Positions 22,306 through 33,302 of a stretch of 64,000 nt of DNA are shown one piece after another. Numbering within the stretch: position 1 is the first letter of the stretch; each line of letters opens with the position of its first letter. The translations under genes and the position numbers were made by a program. The stretch is from Gymnopus androsaceus JB14 (taxonomy: Eukaryota > Basidiomycota > Agaricomycetes > Agaricales > Omphalotaceae): contig ML769451.1 in NCBI GenBank assembly GCA_009733575.1, positions 186,001 through 250,000 of the forward strand, written 5' to 3'. The notes under the pieces were generated by a model that worked only from the letters and a program-made list of their open reading frames with translations, was not told the DNA's origin and made no database searches.

Positions 22306-22969
22306 GTCCGAGAGAAAGGAGCTTGAGAAGGTGGAGTATCGTACGCCGTTTTATAGAAGGAGATAGGAGATCACGGTGGATGTACTTAAAGTTACGATCT
22401 CCGTCAAGAATGAGAAATATCGGAAGGCCCCTCAAAAGAGCCAAGAGCGATCCGGCGCCTGAGATGAGGCCCGAGGGAACGCTGAGGTAGAAACAGTCTA
22501 CTAGTTCGCTGAAGGTTGGTATCCTTCGCAGTGCCGAGGCGACTAGTCGACTAATTAGCCTGGATTCACCATATGCGGAAGACGCAATTCGCAACTTCGA
22601 GCGAATCGGGATGAGGCCCGGTGGAATCAAAAAAAACTCCCCGCTAACGCAAGCCACTGAGCCAGCTCCGTCTTCGTTGGAACGTATAACGGAAGTGAAC
22701 AGAGCGCCGATGCTAAACTCTATGAGTATGTCGATTTGGCTTCATCGTAGAGGGCTCCGAGGCGAAATATTTCGGATTCACGATGAGAGAATACTTGTTG
22801 TGGTCCAGCCAGAAAAGCCTCCAATTCGACCAACTATGTCGTAGATGGGACATAGTTGGTGCCATACGTAGACGCATAAGACGACTTGAGAAAGGGACCC
22901 GGTCCGTGATGTGTGTGAGAAATCACTCGCGCTGTTTGTTTTGGTTTACGCGTTTCTTCTTCCACCTTC

Positions 22970-25900
22970 ATGATGACTACCCCTTCAAACGTCGCAGAAT
23001 GCCTTACAGGCACTTTGGACGCGAATCCAAATATCAGAATGGCTGCAGAATTAAAGCTTGCAGAATTCATGGCAATTCCAGGTGTGTAAATTTGTGGCAA
23101 GTGCATTTTCATTCATTCTTACCGGATTCTTTCTGCTCGTTAGAGACTGGCCTGGCTTTATCGCAGCTTATAGTCTCACAGGATACACAAATCAATCTGC
23201 GCCAGATAAGTTTTTCGCGTTATTTTGCAAGCGACGCGTCTTGATGACTCTATCTGTCTAGCACTCTGCAAGCATTGTCTTGCGAAAATTTGTTAGAGAG
23301 CGATGGTCGCCTTACTTTGCGTCCTTTAAGGGATCTGCACCTTCGACAGAGGTCAGCTTTTTTATCATGGATACAGATTTGTAACTAACGTCGCGTATTG
23401 TACAGATTAAAACTCAAATTCGCCAAGCAGTATTTCATGGATTGTCAGATCCATCTCGCAAAATCCGCTCTCTCTCAGTCAGTGAATTTTTGTGATCCAA
23501 TCTGCGCTCGCTCATGAATGTTAGGCGCACACCCTTTCCTCTATCGCCAACTGTGACTGGCCCGACGAGTACCCAGATCTTCTCACATCGCTGATCAATC
23601 TCCTCTCGTCCAACTCCCCAGAATCTGTTCACGGCGCCATGCAAGTCTTCACCGAATTCATCAAGTCAGATTTGACGGAGGATCAGATTCTACCTGTCCT
23701 CCGTGACCTTCTTCCAGTGCTTTTATCTATTTTGGGTTCGACCGAGGTGCGTATTTCAGTTCAAACGCTTCCTGGTTGTTAACTCGCCCATTTCCTCAGA
23801 CACAGACACCTCTTACTCGCTCAAGAACAGTCTCCGTCTTCCGTCAATGTGTCATTTCACTGTTCATGGTCAAAGAACAACACCCTCAATCGGTCAAAGA
23901 AGCAACTGCTAACGTGCTTCCTGTCTGGCTGGAAGCTTTCAAGGTCCTTCTCAATATGGATCCTCGGAACGATGTCGCGGAGGGTAGTAACTGGGAAGGT
24001 CTCGCAGTCCGAATTCAGATATTCAAAGTACGCTCCTTCCTGGCCCTTGCAAGTTTAAGCTAACGGGGTTTTCAGGCCCTTGACACTATCCACACCTCAT
24101 TCCCTCGCGCCCTTGCTCCTTATCTACCGGAACTGGTCCCTGCTTCCCTCACTCATCTCACTAGTCTATACCCGACTTTTGAAAGCTATTATTTAGCTTC
24201 AACCGAAACTGTACCTTCTTCGTCCGAAGACGAAACAATCGAGCTCCCTCAGCTCATTACATCTATCATGGACTTTGTGAGCTCAGTTGTTCGTGGGGGT
24301 AGAGCCAAGGATTGGTTCACTGGCGCCAATGCTACCGCCTTGATCTCTGCTGTTTTCGACTATATTCAGATGACCGATGATGATGTGTGTCCTTTTATTT
24401 AGCACCGTCCAGAGCACATCTAACTAATTATCCTTGTAGGAAGAGACTTGGGCTAATAACGCGAACGCTTTCGTGGCTCAAGAAGACGACGATCTGGCTC
24501 CCTACAGTGTCCGTGTCGCGGGACTGGACCTACTCACCGTATGCCCTTTTTTTTCCTTATTCCTATACAACTGCAATAAACGCCCAATTGCAGACCTTGA
24601 TTGACAGGACGCCCGCTCAGACAATAGCAACTTGTTACGAGGTTATTCAAAAAGTTGTTTCGACTTCAGACCAGGCTCGTAGTTCTGGCAAGAAAGATTG
24701 GTCGGGTTAAATCTACTTATGAGTTGTGGTTGATAGGCTGACGTTTGTAATTCTAGGTGGAGATCGCTGGAAGCTGCTCTGACTGCTGTCGGCTCGCAAG
24801 CCGAGACTATCCAGGAATGCATCGACGATGAACAGGAATCTGGTCGTAGCAAACCCATCGACATTGAATCTCTGCTTACCAACGTTATCCCTACCATCCT
24901 CGGTCAATCTGGTGGGTGTACTCATATCATATCACAGTGCTTTTCATGACCTTGGGATATATTATACGTAGAGTTTCCTTTCCTTCAAGGCAGAGGCTTT
25001 GTCTTTGCGAGCCAGTATGCCAAGCTACTTCCGTTACAACTGGCGGGCCAGTATCTCGATGCTGCCATACATGTGATCGAGGCCAATGAAGCCAGCATTC
25101 CTATCAAGGTCTCTGCTGTGAAAGCAGTTCACAAGTATGCGTTCTTCACGCTCTCCCTTGGCTTATCCTGATATTTTACCTTCTATTCTCAAGCTTCTGT
25201 GTCGGCTCCGATGACAGTGCTCTTTCGCCGTTTATTCCTCGAATAGCGACAGATCTTGGACCTTTCCTTGCGGTCACCTCTGAGGATACCCTTTCAGCTT
25301 GTCCTGGAGACGCTTGCGGTGGTGCTTGATGTCGACAAGGGAAAATGGATGACAGCGGATCTGGCCAACTCACTGGTGGTCGCTACTCTGGAAGTTTGGT
25401 CCAAGAACAACAAAGGTATATTGCAAAAGTGCTGAGTTTCACCAAGGCTAACTAGACGTTCTGTGTGTATGTAGATCCCATCTTCCTATCTATCTTCCCA
25501 GACATCATCAATTCCCTCGCCGCGGCGGAAGCTCCTGGGATCTACGAGACGGTAGTCAAACACGCCCTACCACCTCTGTGCAACTCGATCTCGATCTCTG
25601 CAGCCACCTCTGACCAGTCCTACATTGCTGGATCAGCCATTGAGCTGGTCAGCAGTCTGGTTAAAGCGTCGACCGACGGATTGGGTGAAGGGTTTTTCCC
25701 ACTTTTGGCACCCAACTTGTTCGAGTGTCTGAGCCAAGTTGAGGATAGAGATGTGCTCCAGAACGGTATCAGCTGCCTAACCCTTGTTGTACGCAAGGAC
25801 TGTGGGCAGCTCCTGGCATGGCGGGATGAATCAGGTCAGAGTGGTCTCGAGCACGTCTTTGCGACTGGTAGCCAGAATTCTACAAGCCTGAAGACGAATC

Positions 25901-27085
25901 TGCGGGACTTACGATTGGAGAACTTATCATTCATCTTCTCCGCCGTGCTGGAGAGTCTGTCCTTCCTGTCTTACCGGAGCTCCTTCATGCGATGGTTACA
26001 AGGATGTTGACTGCAAAGACTGCTACATTTGTGCAGGTAAGCAAGCATTCCTTGACCTGTATCTGTCTCGTGTCGTCTAATAGAATGGTGTTATAGAGTC
26101 TAGTTGTCCCATTCGCTTTCCTAATCAACAGCCAGCGTGATACCTTACTCTCGCTGCTCGAAGAAATGAATATACAAGGCCGCACGGGATTAGATGTGTT
26201 CATTCAAACTTGGTGTGAGAACGCAGAGACGTTCCAAGGGTTCTGGCCCTCTCGCAGTAGCACGATGGCGCTGACGGCGCTGTTTGCTTCGGAGAGGCCT
26301 AGTTTGCGAGATCTGATGGTCAAAGGCGACATCATCCTCAAACCCGAAACTAAAAATGGTGAGCTGGCTCCCTGATACAGTCGATATCTATCCATCGCCG
26401 TTCTGAATCTGTTTTTTCGTGCTAGTCATTATGACACGTTCACGGACTAGGACCAGTGCGTGGGCGCCGCCCTGTGGCTTTTTATTATTACTTGGTGGCT
26501 CGAGACTAAACTTGTTGTTTGTTCTCCCTAACAGCTCCGACTGAATTTACGTCTGTTTCGTTCCCTGTTAAGGCTATCAAGATTTTGCTGCATGAGCTCC
26601 AGTCTGGGGGTGAGCCGGCGACTATGGGTAACACGCAGGATGGCGTTCAAGGTGTAGATAGCGACGATGAGGTGAGTGGCTAGGACGCCGCCTTTGCCTT
26701 TACCGCTAGCAACAGTACTTCGGGTTAATCGTTAATGGATGACAGGACGACGATTGGGCGGACACGGGAGGGAATGGCGAAACGTTGCAATTCCTTTCCG
26801 AACTTGTTGGACCCAAGGGGATGGCGTTTGACAATGACGATATTTTGGATGACAGTGATGATGAAGACTTGAAAGGCGATCCTATATCACAGATGGATAT
26901 GCAGGTATGGTTTAGTGCGAAGCTTTTGGAATCTGGTACTAACTGACTGCGATAATCTCTCGCAGGGACATCTCGTCACGTTCTTCCGGGAATGCGCCGC
27001 ACGCAATACAAACCAATTTTCGAGCATAGTTGATCAGTTGTCTGCGGAGGAGACGTTGGTGGTGCGCTCGATTGTGGAACAGTGA
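22970..27085 (+). CDS. Importin-9 (Kap114-type importin beta)
   Basis: A nuclear import receptor of the importin-beta superfamily, whose known orthologs carry histones, TBP and other basic cargo through the nuclear pore. The N-terminal importin-beta domain reads AAELKLAEF..LALSQLIVSQDTQINLRQ, then SASIVLRKFVRERW. HEAT-type helices follow: HTLSSIANCDWPDEYPDLL, SVHGAMQVFTEFI (very close to animal IPO9), LPLQLAGQYLDAAIHVIE, and FIQTWCENAETFQGFW with RPSLRDLM. An acidic stretch (DDDWADTGG, DDSDDEDLKGD) precedes the end (VVRSIVEQ, stop 27083-27085). About 15 short introns are present, including a candidate AT-AC intron at 23206-23264. Extra bases near 25297, 25863 and 25885 break the frame; in a single-copy housekeeping gene these look like assembly errors. 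The start at 22970 is the first of two adjacent ATGs. Confidence 0.88.
23206..23264 (+). other. Candidate AT-AC intron in importin-9
   Basis: The exon ends INLRQ and the next conserved block starts SASIVLRKF. The intervening 59 nt begin ATAAGT and end TAGCAC. Only AT...AC ends give phase 0 and a gap-free match to the importin-9 pattern (RQ-x-AS-x3-K). The nearest GT...AG pair (23209 to 23261) gives the wrong phase and an early stop. ATAAGT is the donor known for U2-type AT-AC introns. A one-base assembly error with a GT-AG intron is the alternative. Confidence 0.5.
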
Positions 27086-27222
27086 AGAGGTATAGATTGA
27101 TATACATTTATGTAAGATAGAGAGCGAGAGAGTATCGACTGTGACTATGCTAAAAAAACACTCTTTGCCTATGTCCCATTCACTGACCGAGCCCCGTTTC
27201 TTGTATTCGAATGACCGTTATG
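26959..27222 (+). repeat. Inverted duplication, left arm (importin-9 3' end and downstream)
   Basis: This arm covers the last intron acceptor, the final exon (ATAGTTGATCAGTTGTCTG), the stop and about 135 bp downstream. It matches 30938-31155 in reverse orientation, for example the downstream words GAGCCCCGTTTCTTGTATT and ACTCTTTGCC. The distal part of this arm corresponds to the 3' end of the RS-rich gene read backwards. Confidence 0.75.
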
Positions 27223-27235
27223 CTAACCCCTTCTG

Positions 27236-27430
27236 CAGTGCCAAGCTACTTCCAGTACAACTCGATGCTGCGATACATGATGATCAAGGCCAATGAAGCA
27301 CTAAGCTTTTTTTTACTTGGTGGCTCGAGACCAAACTTCTTGTTATTTGTTCTTAACAGCTCCGACTTGGCTCCGACTGACGTCTTGTTTCATTCCCTGT
27401 CGAGGCTATTAAGATTTCATGAGGAAAAGT
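27236..27430 (+). pseudogene. Truncated importin-9 fragment (exon piece fused to intron plus exon piece)
   Basis: 27236-27305 resembles importin-9 at 25014-25092 (shared CCAAGCTACTTCC and GGCCAATGAAGC) with a 17-bp gap. 27311-27430 resembles 26488-26605 (shared ACTTGGTGGCTCGAGAC, CTAACAG-type acceptor, CTCCGACT). The second piece includes intron sequence, so the copy was made from DNA, not from mRNA, and lost about 1.4 kb internally. A frame is open across it to 27585, but nothing suggests it is expressed. Confidence 0.7.
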
Positions 27431-27770
27431 TGATCAAGCAATCTCTCAGAAATTTGCCAAATAGAATTCCTGAGCTTTCTGCTATATCGTCCTCGATCCG
27501 ACTTATACCGGGTTTATCTGAGGCTCTTAATCTAAGCAGACTCGGGGGAGGTGATGAGGTTGAGGAGCTCAAGAGCTGTAATTAGCAAGGAAGCCAGAAG
27601 TCGAGGTTGATGAGGAGTATGAAGTGGATGCGAGAAATTTTATGTATGACCAATATAAAGAAATCTTTCTTAATGTAAATTGATGGTATATGTGAATTAC
27701 CCTCTTCTTGGGAAGAAAGCATGGGATTGTCCACTGCTCCATTGTATCATCCGCCTGAACGCCATCAACA

Positions 27771-29232
27771 TCAACGACCACTGCAAAGCAGATTTACATT
27801 CTGCAATTGAAGTACTCCATCATTATCATCCTCGACATCCAGAACATCCGGCTCTGGCCATCTCCGCGAACTAATCATAGATGTCAAATCCGGAGGATAT
27901 GATACCATATACAGCTCAAGATCAGTGAGCTTGGGAAAGACGACAGGTCGACCTTTAGTATAGATCATGGTTCGGAGAAGGGAATTTGAAGGATATCTAC
28001 AACCTTCTTCCTCAAGGACCCGGAATGTCCTAACGGTAGGAAATGCGGCGAATATCGAAATAAAGTTCTCGGTGAAAACCCCTGGCGTTGTGTTACCGAG
28101 TTGAACGCCAGCATACAGCCCTAGAGTCAACGATGAAATTGCTGCCGACGAGCGATTCTGAAACGCAATCACGTCTCTAGCAAGGTCGTGAATATCCTGG
28201 GTAAGCCAACGAAGGGTCAGATCTTCAAGCAAGGGGATCGTGAGTCCTTGTAACGGGTTGGTAGGTATATCCCGAAAAGATACGTCCAAGATCCTCAATG
28301 CAGGAAGACATAGGGAGAAATTAGCATCGAATGATTCTGATGTATCCAGAGTGAGGTTGACTAGATTTTTAGCCTGAGCCAGGTCAAATCCGGTACTCCA
28401 GTGCCGTGAATTGATTATGAGCGAGGTCAATTGCTCAACTGGTAGCACCAATGATTTCAGCACGATGGCCATCTCCAGTTTCGCGAATGCTGACATGCTG
28501 TAGCCTGGGTGCCCCTTGGAATGCTTCAATATTGATATCCTGTGCTTCTTCACCCAGCGAGAAGATGATGAGAAAGACCTCCTCCAAAACAGGCAGTGAA
28601 GAGCATGGTAGACGGAAAAGAGGCAGGAGTGTCGTTCGAGATCCTATCAAGTCGATCAATCCGGATTTGTCGACGAAAAGATTCGAGAATGTAGTTAAGG
28701 AATTGAGTTGCTTGATGTGCAAGTGCATCACTGTGGTGGATGTTAAATATATCCAAATAGACGTCCAAGGGAAGACCCTGGCTTCGAACGATCCATTCCC
28801 TTATCCCCACCATATTTCCAAACTTCAAGAAGACCATCTCGTGCTTACGCAACGAAAGGCAGAATTTTGACCAGATTCGAGGGGTGGAATAAGCGGCCTT
28901 TCTCCAAGCCACACACACTCGAGAAATCACAGAAGCGTGGCGGATAATATCATAACTGGCGGTAAAGATGCCACTTTCAGGAAGACACGAGAGCTCGAGG
29001 ATCTCGGAGAGAATCTCAGCTGGTGCTCGACGGATAGGGGAGAGAATGTTTCGGATAGAGTCGCGCTCCAAAAGCCTTTGCGTCTTTCTGACGCATCAAG
29101 CTCAGAGATCTGCTTTTCGAGGTCCTCTATGCGGGTTTCTGTTTCCGAGAGCTGGGTTCGGAGAAAAGATACGTCGCTGGATTCAAGCCATATTGGCCCT
29201 TCGATCCGAGGTTGGGAGAGATATTCAGCCAT
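27771..29232 (-). CDS. F-box/LRR-type protein with N-terminal coiled coil, frameshifted
   Basis: A basidiomycete F-box protein of the common layout: a start helix (MAEYLSQPRIEG...LRTQLSETETRIEDLEKQIS, from 29232), an F-box-like motif (SPIRRAPAEILSEILEL...VCVAWRKAAYSTPRIWS) and a leucine-rich C-terminus (LVNLTLDTSESF, LPALRILDVSF, IPLLEDLTLRWL, FPKLTDLELYM), ending at 27771. One-base shifts are needed near 29,080 (before LLERDSIRNI) and near 28,440 (before VEQLTSL). The middle section around 28,600-28,730 may also hold one. The gene lies inside the segment bounded by inverted copies of the importin-9 end, next to the RS-rich gene and divergent from it. The ubiquitination target is unknown. Confidence 0.65.
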
Positions 29233-29382
29233 ATGAGCAGAATTTTAGTGGATACAGAATAGATTAATTGGCCACGAAAAGAAAATAGATTGTGACGTTT
29301 GAGGCTTGAGTAGACAGGTGAGCGCTTATTCATAAGCGCCTTGACTCAACGACGTTGTTCCACATTCTCAGATCTCTCAGAA

Positions 29383-30951
29383 ATGTCTTCCTTGTCGTCT
29401 GTCGTCTCTGACCTGGTGCGAGCCTCCATGGGAAACTCAGTATCTCCCTCAGTAACCGATGAAGACCTCGACAAGCATGTGCGGGATCTTCTGATACGGG
29501 ACGCCAAGAAAAGGGCAGAACGTTATGGTCAGCAGGGAATTCGAGCTTATTTGGGCAGTCAAATGTATGTTTGCCAAGTTTCCATGCTATGGTCAAAGCC
29601 CAGCTTATCCTTCTTACCTAGTTCGGATAGCAATGCGCCCAAAGCGAACAAACGATTTCTGACTTCCGTGATTCGAAGTACAGACGAGCATAACAAGACG
29701 ATACTCCGAGCTCAAGCGCTTTCGGCGGAAGAAATAAAGAAAGAAAGAAGAGAGCAGGAGATGAGGGATAGGCGTCTGAGGGCAGAAGAAGCGGTTGAGG
29801 CGGAAAAGATGCGACGTTCTGGCGGTAGCTCGAGACGCCGAAAAGTTGACGAGTCGGAGAGCTGGGACAGGTGGGATGGGACATCGTCGGATAGGAAAAG
29901 GAAGAAACGGAATTGGGAGACTTGGAGTCCAAATGAGGATGAGCATGATGAAGATGAGCATCATAAAAGCCGAAGAAGAAAGTCTGGAACCAGAAGATCA
30001 GGTCATAGACATCGAAGTCGCTCGCCTGCAGATTCACGTCACAAGAGCAACGGCGAGTCTTCCTCACATGTGTCTGACAGAGAAGATCGCCGCTCTCGTC
30101 CGAGGAAGCGACATGCGCTTTCATCTGATGATGAAGGTGAAGAACCATCTAGGAGACGCAGCCACTCTCCAATACTCCATTCCTCCCGTGACACTCGGCA
30201 TGCTTCTCGCACTCACTCCTCTTCCACTCCCGCCGACCAAGATCACCGCTCTCGTCCGAGCAAGGATAGAAAAGATGCACTGAGGAAACGACATGCGCTC
30301 TCATCCGATGATGAAGACGAGTCTGACCATAACACTCGGCGTGCTTCTAGTAGCACCGCAATCGACCGTGAATGTGAGCTACGTAAAAAGCTCAAATCGA
30401 AATCCTCCTCCACCCGAGATACTCCCACTGTTCGTTCGCGGGACAAAGACAAGGACAGGGTCAGGGATGACGCTGCATCTCGTTCTCGTACTCAACGTTC
30501 ACCATCCCCTCAACCCAAACATAAACGTCAAAAAACATCTCGCTCTCGCTCCCCCTCCTCTTCCCGCGAGTCCCTCATGTCCATCTCACGCTCTCCCACC
30601 CCAGGTCCCCGTCCCCCTCGATCAGACGCTCCTCCTCTTCCAGCTCCAGCACTCCCTTCCAAAATGGACAAATACTTTCACGAAAACTACGATCCCCGAC
30701 TCGACGTCGCCCCTCTCTCCTCCGCACCCAAGGTCCCCGCCACCGGTCTCATCGATTCCGCCGAGTTTGAAGGCTGGGATGCCATGCTTGAATTGATACG
30801 TGCCAGGAGGGAGGATAAAGCTGAGAAGAAGAGGTTGGAGAGGATGGGGTTGAGTAAGGAGGAGATTAAGAAGACTATTTATGGGATTGAGAGTGGGATT
30901 GGACGAGTAGTAGCAGTGGTGTCGCTGATAGATGGTCTTCAGAGGGCGTGA
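29383..30951 (+). CDS. Arg/Ser-rich nuclear protein, probable splicing-related factor
   Basis: The start at 29383 (MSSLSSVVSDLV) is chosen because a conserved N-terminal helix follows (DEDLDKHVRDLLIRDAKKRA). A 57-nt intron at 29565-29621 is a multiple of three and hides in the frame; removing it joins RAYLGS to NAPKANKRFLTSVIRS. A charged helix follows (LSAEEIKKERREQEMRDRR). Next is a long low-complexity RS/SR, Arg/His and Asp/Glu region with two copies of RKRHALSSDDE about 65 residues apart. The C-terminus is a conserved-looking module (MDKYFHENYDPRLDV, FEGWDAMLELIRARREDKAE). RS-rich proteins usually act in spliceosomes or nuclear speckles; the exact ortholog is not recognised. Its 3' end is duplicated at 27200-27222. 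Confidence 0.65.
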   Translation: MSSLSSVVSDLVRASMGNSVSPSVTDEDLDKHVRDLLIRDAKKRAERYGQQGIRAYLGSQMYVCQVSMLWSKPSLSFLPSSDSNAPKANKRFLTSVIRSTDEHNKTILRAQALSAEEIKKERREQEMRDRRLRAEEAVEAEKMRRSGGSSRRRKVDESESWDRWDGTSSDRKRKKRNWETWSPNEDEHDEDEHHKSRRRKSGTRRSGHRHRSRSPADSRHKSNGESSSHVSDREDRRSRPRKRHALSSDDEGEEPSRRRSHSPILHSSRDTRHASRTHSSSTPADQDHRSRPSKDRKDALRKRHALSSDDEDESDHNTRRASSSTAIDRECELRKKLKSKSSSTRDTPTVRSRDKDKDRVRDDAASRSRTQRSPSPQPKHKRQKTSRSRSPSSSRESLMSISRSPTPGPRPPRSDAPPLPAPALPSKMDKYFHENYDPRLDVAPLSSAPKVPATGLIDSAEFEGWDAMLELIRARREDKAEKKRLERMGLSKEEIKKTIYGIESGIGRVVAVVSLIDGLQRA

Positions 30952-31155
30952 GCATTATGGACATTCAATACAAGAAACGGGGCTCGGTTAGAGAATGGGA
31001 TATGGGCAAAGAGGGTTTTAACGATAGTCTATCTTAAATGTACGTCAATCTGTATACAGCCATACTACTCCTTCACTGTCCCACAATCGAGCGCACCTCC
31101 AACATCTCCTCCAGACAACTGATCAACTATGCGCGCGGCGAGATGTCCTTGCGAG
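30938..31155 (-). repeat. Inverted duplication, right arm (importin-9 3' end relic)
   Basis: Read on the minus strand, 31155 to about 31070 matches the importin-9 last acceptor and exon with two internal deletions totalling about 45 bp, including the ATAGTTGATCAGTTGTCTG core and a TGA-terminated tail. 31065 to 30938 matches the sequence downstream of importin-9 (27086-27222). It abuts the 3' end of the RS-rich gene, so a coding tail of one gene faces a relic tail of another. Confidence 0.75.
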
Positions 31156-31203
31156 TTGCCTTCCGAGCTCGTGGGTTAAGTGCTTACTTTAATCTGCATA
31201 CTA

Positions 31204-31332
31204 AAGTCGGATCGAGGACGATATATATTGAGCCACTGAAGAGAAATGAGAATCAACTTAAAACGTAAACCTAGCATACGCTAGGTTCGTATTTAAACGT
31301 CAAAGCTAGCGGAAAGCTCACGAATTCGATTT
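31204..31332 (-). repeat. Further shared block with an 83-bp hairpin-bearing insertion
   Basis: 31204-31224 is the exact reverse complement of 27484-27504 (21 bp), and 31308-31332 matches 27459-27483 (22 of 25). The two blocks are adjacent at 27.5 kb but separated here by 83 bp (31225-31307). That insert holds a perfect 8-bp-stem hairpin, AACCTAGC-ATAC-GCTAGGTT (31268-31287). It may be a small non-autonomous element, or the other copy may have lost it. Confidence 0.6.
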
Positions 31333-31357
31333 GAGAACCGTGAACGGTGAGACTGCT

Positions 31358-31918
31358 TCAATTCTTCCTCGTCCTTCCCTTTCCGAATCCCCCTCTTCCC
31401 AAATCGACCCAACTCTCACTCTCTATCCAATCAGGCAAATCATCCGGCTCCGGCGAACCAACATTGCTTGTATAAAAAATGCGTCTGGTACCTCCGGTTC
31501 GGACGCCAGTGCTATCCCCTGCGAAAGTAGAACTAGGCTCTAAAATTGTGATGGCTGCATCCGCATCCTGGAAGAAGGGATCTAGAGCAGTACTGCCTTG
31601 TTCAAGGTCTACTACGACCCGTGAAGGCTCAGGACTTTGAATTACATTTGGAATGTCGTGTCCCTGCTGGTCTCGTTCTTTGGCATGAACTTCAACTTGT
31701 GTGAGTAGGAAGGATCTGCCGTGTTTTTCAATAAAATCAAGCATAACAAACCTCACAAATTTCAGAAACACATATGCATATGTACGAACTCACACAAAAG
31801 ACCAAAACGTTGCAAGCAACCCACAAGCTGTAATGAGCTTCGAGTTGGATTTATACCCTCCAACAGCACTAACCATGCCTAGGACGAACACAATGGTATT
31901 TGACGACCAACCTGCCAT
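31358..31918 (-). CDS. Small hypothetical protein with N-terminal membrane helices
   Basis: Exon 1 from 31918 encodes MAGWSSNTIVFVLGMVSAVG, a short polar link, then LITACGLLATFWSFV: two hydrophobic segments, or a signal anchor plus a helix. A 78-nt intron (31716-31793, GTGAGT...CGGCAG) joins it in frame to SFLLTQVEVHAKERDQQG. A soluble acidic tail follows (VVVDLEQGSTALDPFFQDAD, GSPEPDDLPDWIESESWVDL), ending at 31358. Total about 160 residues. No family is recognised. The clean splice and protein-like composition make it a likely real gene. Confidence 0.5.
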
Positions 31919-33294
31919 TGTGAGCCGGTTCTACTCTCAGTAGAGTGACTAGCAGCAATAACCTGCATTGATAAGTTTGAGGACGATCTGAGCTAAACGA
32001 GCGGCGAATTAAGAGGACAGCTTGATACTGTTCAGTGTCGCTGTTCGGAGACGCGTTCTGCGCACCGTGATGAAGCCTTCTAATCCGTGCTGAGCTGTAG
32101 CAGTCGCTGCGTATGTACGACAGTAATCAGTACGATTTCAATCGTACCGCCACACGCGGACTACGGCTAAGCTACAGCCTACCAAACATTCGACGATTGC
32201 AGATCTTGGCATAAGGTACGAAGCTCTTTCTGAGTCCCTAGAACCCAGCGAAACTAAGCTCGACTATGTGTAAACAAGATCCTCGAGAATGAAGATTCAA
32301 ACTTCAAGAAAAGAACGTAGATTGAACGTAGAACTTCACAACCCCCTGAAACGCGCTTGTTAACATACCTTCCGCAACAACAACGGTCGTGGTAGTACAG
32401 AGTACGAGTACTGTACTGGAAATACACCGGTTCTACCGCCGATGTTCTGCGAGGTCCCAGTCGGGATACTTATCCCACCAAAATAGGCTCTAGGTTCTAG
32501 GCTAGCAGCTCTTGGCGTGGTCATGATTGTTGCTGCAATTGTTGCCAAGAACGGGTGGTATGGCTGGTGCGACTCAGATCTCAGAGCTTTGGCTCTAAGT
32601 ATCATGATTCATGACAGATAAAGTTGGTTGTACACAACTCTCCTCTAGGTACGTGCCAGAAAGCTTTGGGTGAGCATCGTGCTACTATGGCTCTGTTACC
32701 GAACCATTACATTCCAGGATCCAATTACCCAGGTACTATCTAGTAGTATCCATGGCGCTCAAGGTCGTGGGACTTGTACTGGACCTCACGATGTCGACAC
32801 ACAGAGGATCAAAGAAAATTTGGTACTATAGGACCCGCCCTTAACTTCTCCGAGGTTAATTAAAGTTGAGCGACATTATCAATTATCCCTGGAAATTCGA
32901 ACGTTTTGGTCCCGGTCATGGTATAGAAGAGCGACATATCGTCAGACAAGGAAAGTATCCCAGGAAACTATTGGGAATGAAGCAATATCCTTTCAAATTT
33001 AAAGCTTACCTACGACGTATTGCTAGCGCTGCCAGATACAGCACTGAGCAGCAAGTCCTACAGAGTGGTAGCTCCTGTTACTGCTGCCAGTACTGCATTC
33101 AAGCTCGCCGCAGGGAGGAGCAACTGTGATATCACCAACCATACACTGTCCCTCGTACTATAAGTGGGCCTTTGTCCGAGCGAGAAGATTATTGCGCATT
33201 CACAGTTGTTGATCTAGACCTACTTGTCATATCATGCATTTCCAATGAGAATTGTATCTCTGAACGCTGGCTCGGAGATAGAGGAGTGTAAGGA

Positions 33295-33302
33295 TATAAA
33301 AG
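33295..33302 (+). promoter_or_regulatory. TATA-like box of unknown use
   Basis: TATAAAAG followed by GGGAAAC. About 500 bp downstream are T/C-rich sequence and several possible splice signals (for example GTGAGT at about 33,616 with TTTACAG near 33,641), but no convincing coding frame. It may start a non-coding RNA. Confidence 0.2.

Noticed and set aside
22013..22657. Long minus-strand frame overlapping the membrane protein gene.
   Set aside because: It is an out-of-frame reading through the true exon, with an unlikely amino-acid make-up and no motif.
25279..25303. A 25-nt GT..AG intron in importin-9 that would remove one frameshift.
   Set aside because: It would delete TSEDTLS, which matches the conserved residues before LVLETL. 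A one-base error is more likely.
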